The notes under the pieces: model-generated | Seen by the model: only the letters and a program-made list of their open reading frames with translations | Told to the model about the DNA's origin: nothing | Database searches by the model: none | Source of the DNA: an uncultured Bacteroides sp. | GTDB taxonomy: Bacteria > Bacteroidota > Bacteroidia > Bacteroidales > Bacteroidaceae | DNA: 9,739 nucleotides | Reading direction: 5' to 3' | Assembly: GCA_900557355.1 (NCBI GenBank) | Contig: USSR01000215.1 | Span: 1-9,739, forward strand | Program-made: the position numbers and the translations under genes | Shown here: piece after piece, positions 7,043 through 9,739 of the stretch | Position numbering within the stretch: the stretch's first letter is position 1 | Layout: every line of letters begins with the position of its first letter

Positions 7043-9013
7043 ATGAAAACTTTTAAATCTATACAATCGGGAATAATTGCTTGCCTGATAATAACCTTTG
7101 TAATGGGATTATTTTCTTGCAGCGATGACAATGAAACGGTAGATAATTTGCTGCCTCCTACCATTGTAAAAGTATGTGTTTGGGATGAAGACATTGAAGA
7201 ATGGATTATTCCTGGAGCAGAAAGTAAAATTCGGATTGGTACCCCTTTGCGTATTGAGGGTACTAACATGGCGCAGACGATTGCCGTCTATATCAATGGT
7301 GGGCTCATTTCTGCTTTTCATGCAGAGGACAATGCGATAGAGCTTGTTATTCCGGACATTCCTGTAGATGAGGGAGAGATTAAAGAGGTGAACGTCAACT
7401 TGATCCGGGTAGTGAATAAAGCGGGAGCCGCTACTTGTACGGCCAACGATTTTCAATTCTTTGGCAGGCAAATTACTGTGACCGGTTTTTCGCTGACAGA
7501 AAATGACGGAAGAACGTGGGAAGCCGTGCAAGAACTGCCGGTAGGTGGTAAGATACGTATTGAGGGTAACGGACTGAAAACAGCCAATGAACTGTATATT
7601 AATGGTACTTCTGTTGATTTGGCCGGTATTCCTGCCGAAGAAAAGAACGATGCCTTCCTGGTTGTGACTATTCCGGAAACTTTGCCTTTCGGGAATGCTG
7701 TCGAGAATCCGGACAGCCGGAATAAAATGCGCCTTGTGACGGCTTATGATGATCGCACGCTGGATTGTGTTATTGCGGGCAAGCAGGTAGAAATCAACCG
7801 AATTACGGACGCAAATGGTAATGCCATTACGGAAGCCGGGCGCAACTCGGTGGTGGTCATTGAAGGAAAATACTTTGCCACTTTTCAAAAACTGTCTTTT
7901 AACAACCAGGAAATAGAGCCGACAACGATAGAAAGCAATCGTATCACTTTCACTGTACCGGTAGATACGGAAGATTTTACAGTGGGCGACGGAGAACTGA
8001 CTGTTGTCAATGCGTATGATGAAATTGGTGTTAGCCGGGAATTTACTCTTTTAGGTTTTGTTCCCAGTGTGACGGAAATTTCATATACGATGCCTAAACC
8101 CGGTAATGTGATCCGGCTTACAGGTGTCAATCTGTACGATAAGGCGAAAGTCTTTTTCCCTTCTTCCACAGGTGAAAAGGAAGGTCTCGTTCAGAGTGCC
8201 TCATCGGATGCGACTTCCATGGATGTACTTGTGCCGGAAGGTGTGGGAGATAAGGCAGGATATATTCGTATAGAGAGCGAAGGTGCTGATGTTGAGGTGA
8301 AAGGAATTGTCATGTTCTACAAACAGGGAGTGTTCTTGCAGGAGTTCACGGATGAAGAGTTGAAACTGGGTAGTCCGTCAGGGAGTCCTATGGCGTATAA
8401 TAAATCAGCATTGTATAGCCCAGATAACCGTCCGGCAAATGATACTCATCCGGTGAATCCCGATTACTTTATTTACTTTAAGAGTAGTTCTGTTCCGGTA
8501 AGTACCAGTAACCATGGGGCTTACTTGAGATTCTCGACAAGGAGTCAATTGGAAAAGCTATTGGAGAAAACGGATATTGAGATAACCAGAGAAACTCTGA
8601 TTAAAGATATTGCAATGCAGGTCGATATGTATATGCCTACCCCATGGATAAGCGGAATGTTGGCCTGGCGTGTGAATAAAGACGGAGGTGGATTGAATGG
8701 AACCCGTAATATTAATATTGCTCCGTGGAGAGTGGACAAACCATTTGACTTTAATGGAGAATGGCATACCTTTACTTATAGATTCACAGACTTCATATTG
8801 GATACGGCAGGTGAATCGGAAACAATGACACTGGGAGCCTGGTTGAGCAAATATGCTATAACTTATACGTCATTGTTTACTTTCTCTAATGGTAATTTCA
8901 TGTATAAAAATGGTCAGACTGCAGATCCTCAATGGAATTGTGTGAATATTACAGACTTTGAAATGGGACTTGCCAATATGCGTTTGGTTCCGCTAGTGCC
9001 AATAGAATTATAA
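7043..9013 (+). CDS. IPT/TIG surface glycan-binding lipoprotein, long form (paralogue of the preceding gene)
   Basis: This 656-residue protein has a lipoprotein signal with lipobox LFSC, lipid cysteine C26 and the acidic export motif SDDNE. It contains about four Ig-like/TIG modules at roughly 39-140, 143-248, 249-337 and 341-427; the repeated pattern is 'G--lrIeG--l', a short hydrophobic strand, then 'vtiP'. A C-terminal binding domain covers about 430-653. Module four (VPSVTEISYTMPKPGNVIRL) is clearly homologous to module two of the preceding protein. The C-terminal domains align across five tryptophans: W535, W542, W562, W574 and W600 match W345, W352, W372, W384 and W405 of the shorter protein. 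The two genes therefore share a common origin, and this one has two extra stalk modules. It starts 25 nt after its neighbour. Its role is probably surface capture of the same or a related polysaccharide. No Shine-Dalgarno is evident, but the start codon is fixed by the signal peptide. Confidence 0.88.
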   Translation: MKTFKSIQSGIIACLIITFVMGLFSCSDDNETVDNLLPPTIVKVCVWDEDIEEWIIPGAESKIRIGTPLRIEGTNMAQTIAVYINGGLISAFHAEDNAIELVIPDIPVDEGEIKEVNVNLIRVVNKAGAATCTANDFQFFGRQITVTGFSLTENDGRTWEAVQELPVGGKIRIEGNGLKTANELYINGTSVDLAGIPAEEKNDAFLVVTIPETLPFGNAVENPDSRNKMRLVTAYDDRTLDCVIAGKQVEINRITDANGNAITEAGRNSVVVIEGKYFATFQKLSFNNQEIEPTTIESNRITFTVPVDTEDFTVGDGELTVVNAYDEIGVSREFTLLGFVPSVTEISYTMPKPGNVIRLTGVNLYDKAKVFFPSSTGEKEGLVQSASSDATSMDVLVPEGVGDKAGYIRIESEGADVEVKGIVMFYKQGVFLQEFTDEELKLGSPSGSPMAYNKSALYSPDNRPANDTHPVNPDYFIYFKSSSVPVSTSNHGAYLRFSTRSQLEKLLEKTDIEITRETLIKDIAMQVDMYMPTPWISGMLAWRVNKDGGGLNGTRNINIAPWRVDKPFDFNGEWHTFTYRFTDFILDTAGESETMTLGAWLSKYAITYTSLFTFSNGNFMYKNGQTADPQWNCVNITDFEMGLANMRLVPLVPIEL

Positions 9014-9017
9014 TAAA

Positions 9018-9022
9018 AAGGA
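9018..9022 (+). promoter_or_regulatory. Shine-Dalgarno-like site deciding the start of the last gene
   Basis: AAGGA lies 4 nt before the ATG at 9027. It supports that start over the in-frame ATG at 9039, which would be 16 nt away. It is the clearest ribosome-binding-like site in the operon; the other genes have none that I can see, as is common in Bacteroides. Confidence 0.45.
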
Positions 9023-9026
9023 TAAT

Positions 9027-9458
9027 ATGAGAATACGAATGAAAAGTTTCTTACTTATGTTTTGTCTGTTCGCCGCAATAGCGGCGAACGCAAAAGAAGA
9101 GCCTATTCAACTTTTCCCTCGGACGTATGGGTATTTCTCCAGAGGAGACAGCGAAACACAGACGATTACTTATGACCATGCTTACGGACAGTACGGCTGG
9201 AAAAATACAAAAAATGTGGATCTTTCCGTTTATAATCATATTGTTTTAGAGATAGAGGCTACAGACTCTCGTGTGGAAATCTATGTACTTTATGAAGGGG
9301 TTGAAAAGAGCACTTGTATAGGGGGAATAGATGCCGGAAAAACGAAAGCCGTTTGTGAACTTGAACATATAGATAAGGTGCAGGCGATTTACATAGCTAA
9401 ATCAAAGGTAGGTATAACCAAGATTGTCAAGTTTGTGCTGACAGATGAAATAGATTAA
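9027..9458 (+). CDS. Small secreted protein, possible free-standing carbohydrate-binding-like beta-sandwich
   Basis: The product has 143 residues. Residues 1-22 form a signal peptide with an AxA cleavage site (ANA before KEEP). C13 does not sit in a lipobox (LMFC has Phe at -1), so the protein is probably processed by signal peptidase I and not lipidated. The mature part is about 121 residues and predicted to be mostly beta strands. It includes an aromatic-rich stretch (YDHAYGQYGW, 49-58), then DLSVYNHIVLEIEA (65-78), a strand-turn pattern around C97 and C110, and a closing VQAIYIAKSKVGITKIVKFVL. The 'DLS-Y--IVlE' pattern followed by 'a-yIa-----G-i-i--v-l' recalls galactose-binding-fold (CBM-like) modules attached to Bacteroidota glycosidases, but I cannot name a family. 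Being last in a SusC/SusD/SGBP operon, 13 nt after the previous stop, favours a glycan-binding or accessory role. Location is periplasmic or secreted; function is unproven. The two cysteines might form a disulfide. Confidence 0.78.
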   Translation: MRIRMKSFLLMFCLFAAIAANAKEEPIQLFPRTYGYFSRGDSETQTITYDHAYGQYGWKNTKNVDLSVYNHIVLEIEATDSRVEIYVLYEGVEKSTCIGGIDAGKTKAVCELEHIDKVQAIYIAKSKVGITKIVKFVLTDEID

Positions 9459-9476
9459 GTATTTATTTGTTGAAAG

Positions 9477-9522
9477 AAACAGCCCTCGCTATGGAGTTAT
9501 TCTCCGTGCGAGGGCTGTTTTT
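9477..9522. terminator. Bidirectional intrinsic terminator after the PUL operon
   Basis: The arms AAACAGCCCTCGC (9477-9489) and GCGAGGGCTGTTT (9508-9520) form a perfect 13-bp stem. The loop can pair further through GGAG (9493-9496) and CTCC (9502-9505). A T run at 9518-9522 serves + strand transcription. On the minus strand the stem is followed by GTTTCTTTC, also U-rich, so it can stop transcription from both sides. It begins 18 nt after the stop of the last operon gene. Confidence 0.93.
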
Positions 9523-9531
9523 ATGTATAAT

Positions 9532-9696
9532 CTATCTTGTGTTCAGGTAATACATCGTGATTGGTGTCTTTTTTATTATCAGCCTTGCTTTCTTGTCAAG
9601 TAGCTTGTTTGCAAGCTGATTAAGTAGGGAGGTATAAGAAGAGAAGCCACTATAGTTGCGTTGGGATACCGGTATTGTTCCATTAAAGTACCGGTA
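9532..9696 (-). other. Open frame of 54 codons without a start codon, possible gene remnant (weak)
   Basis: On the minus strand a frame is open from 9696 down to a TAG at 9532-9534, preceded by two in-frame stops (the nearer at 9697-9699). It reads YRYFNGTIPVSQRNYSGFSS at its start and ends KKTPITMYYLNTR. No ATG, GTG or TTG lies near its 5' end; the only in-frame ATG is seven codons from the stop. The stop is 12 nt from the bidirectional terminator, which is where the end of a convergent gene would be expected. The codons include many that are rare in the neighbouring genes (CTA, AGG, AGA, several ATA). An open frame this short can occur by chance in DNA of this composition. I recognise no family. 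It may be a decayed 3' end of a lost gene, or nothing. Confidence 0.15.
9578..9620. repeat. Nested inverted repeat, possible structured RNA or remnant
   Basis: AGCTTG (9602-9607) and CAAGCT (9612-9617) form a perfect 6-bp stem with a 4-nt loop. An alternative pairing joins ATCAGC-C-TTG (9578-9587) with CAAGCTGAT (9612-9620) with one bulged base. The two pairings are mutually exclusive. No T run follows, so this is not a standard terminator. Its significance is uncertain. Confidence 0.35.
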
Positions 9697-9698
9697 TC
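9665..9698. repeat. Perfect 10-bp inverted repeat around ACCGGT
   Basis: GATACCGGTA (9665-9674) is repeated in inverse orientation as TACCGGTATC (9689-9698), with a 14-nt spacer. Each arm holds the self-complementary core TACCGGTA. There is no T run after it, so it is not a typical terminator. It could be a protein-binding site, a recombination-type repeat or part of a dispersed intergenic repeat; the sequence does not decide. Confidence 0.6.
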
Positions 9699-9704
9699 AT
9701 TAAT

Positions 9705-9739
9705 TTCCCACGGCCGTGACAAGATCTTCCCACGGCCGT
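9705..9739. repeat. Two direct copies of a palindromic GC-rich motif, cut by the window edge
   Basis: TTCCCACGGCCGT occurs at 9705-9717 and again at 9727-9739, a period of 22 bp. The core CACGGCCGTG (9709-9718) is a perfect 10-bp palindrome in the first copy; the second copy runs off the end of the window. The spacer between copies is GACAAGATC. The motif is much more GC-rich than its surroundings. It may be the start of a longer tandem array or an intergenic palindromic repeat family. Confidence 0.65.

Noticed and set aside
7027..7056. Nine-codon frame MKQIRYENF overlapping the start of the long IPT gene, as a possible leader peptide
   Set aside because: It is very short, has no ribosome site and no attenuator-like hairpin next to it. 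An ATG there is expected by chance.
7109..7888. Antisense open frame (259 codons) inside the long IPT lipoprotein gene
   Set aside because: It is a mirror frame of a well-supported gene, with no signal, domain or sensible composition.
9651..9658. TATAGTTG as a promoter -7 box for a gene to the right of the window
   Set aside because: It has one mismatch to TAnnTTTG, no TTG at the right distance upstream, and no downstream gene is visible.
9705..9739. CRISPR array
   Set aside because: Only two 13-bp copies are seen with a 9-nt spacer. This is too short for CRISPR repeats and spacers, and there are no cas genes.

Overview
The window is a stretch of a Bacteroidota genome, most likely Bacteroides or a close gut relative. 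It carries the core of a polysaccharide utilization locus (PUL). The evidence is an adjacent SusC/SusD pair, surface lipoproteins with acidic residues after the lipid cysteine, a TAnnTTTG-type promoter, weak or absent Shine-Dalgarno sites, and moderate GC content. All confident genes are on the + strand.

Layout: (1) 2-355, the 3' end of a gene cut by the window edge. It encodes the C-terminal beta-sandwich of a probable GH30-type glycosidase. (2) 356-502, an intergenic gap with a Bacteroides-type promoter. (3) 503-9458, a tight five-gene operon with gaps of 10-25 nt: a SusC-like TonB-dependent transporter, a SusD-like lipoprotein, a two-module IPT/TIG surface glycan-binding lipoprotein, a larger four-module paralogue, and a small secreted protein that looks like a free-standing carbohydrate-binding beta-sandwich. 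(4) 9477-9522, a strong hairpin terminator that can work on both strands. (5) 9523-9739, non-coding or remnant DNA rich in inverted repeats, ending in two palindromic direct repeats cut by the window edge. A 54-codon open frame on the minus strand ends just before the terminator but has no start codon.

How the genes work together (inference from the Sus paradigm): the two IPT lipoproteins and the SusD protein capture a polysaccharide at the cell surface. SusD and SusC form the lidded outer-membrane importer for oligosaccharides, and TonB energises the transport. The GH30-like enzyme, if it belongs to the same locus, would cut a beta-linked backbone or side chain. The substrate cannot be fixed from this window. 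The family of the C-terminal binding domain and the GH30-like end point to a beta-linked plant or fungal glycan such as a beta-glucan, xylan or xyloglucan. No regulator (HTCS, SusR or sigma/anti-sigma) is inside the window.

The window holds no evidence of a wholly new type of system. The parts most worth a second look are the tandem paralogous glycan-binding lipoproteins with different stalk lengths, the small uncharacterised binding-like protein ending the operon, and the repeat-rich 3' flank.
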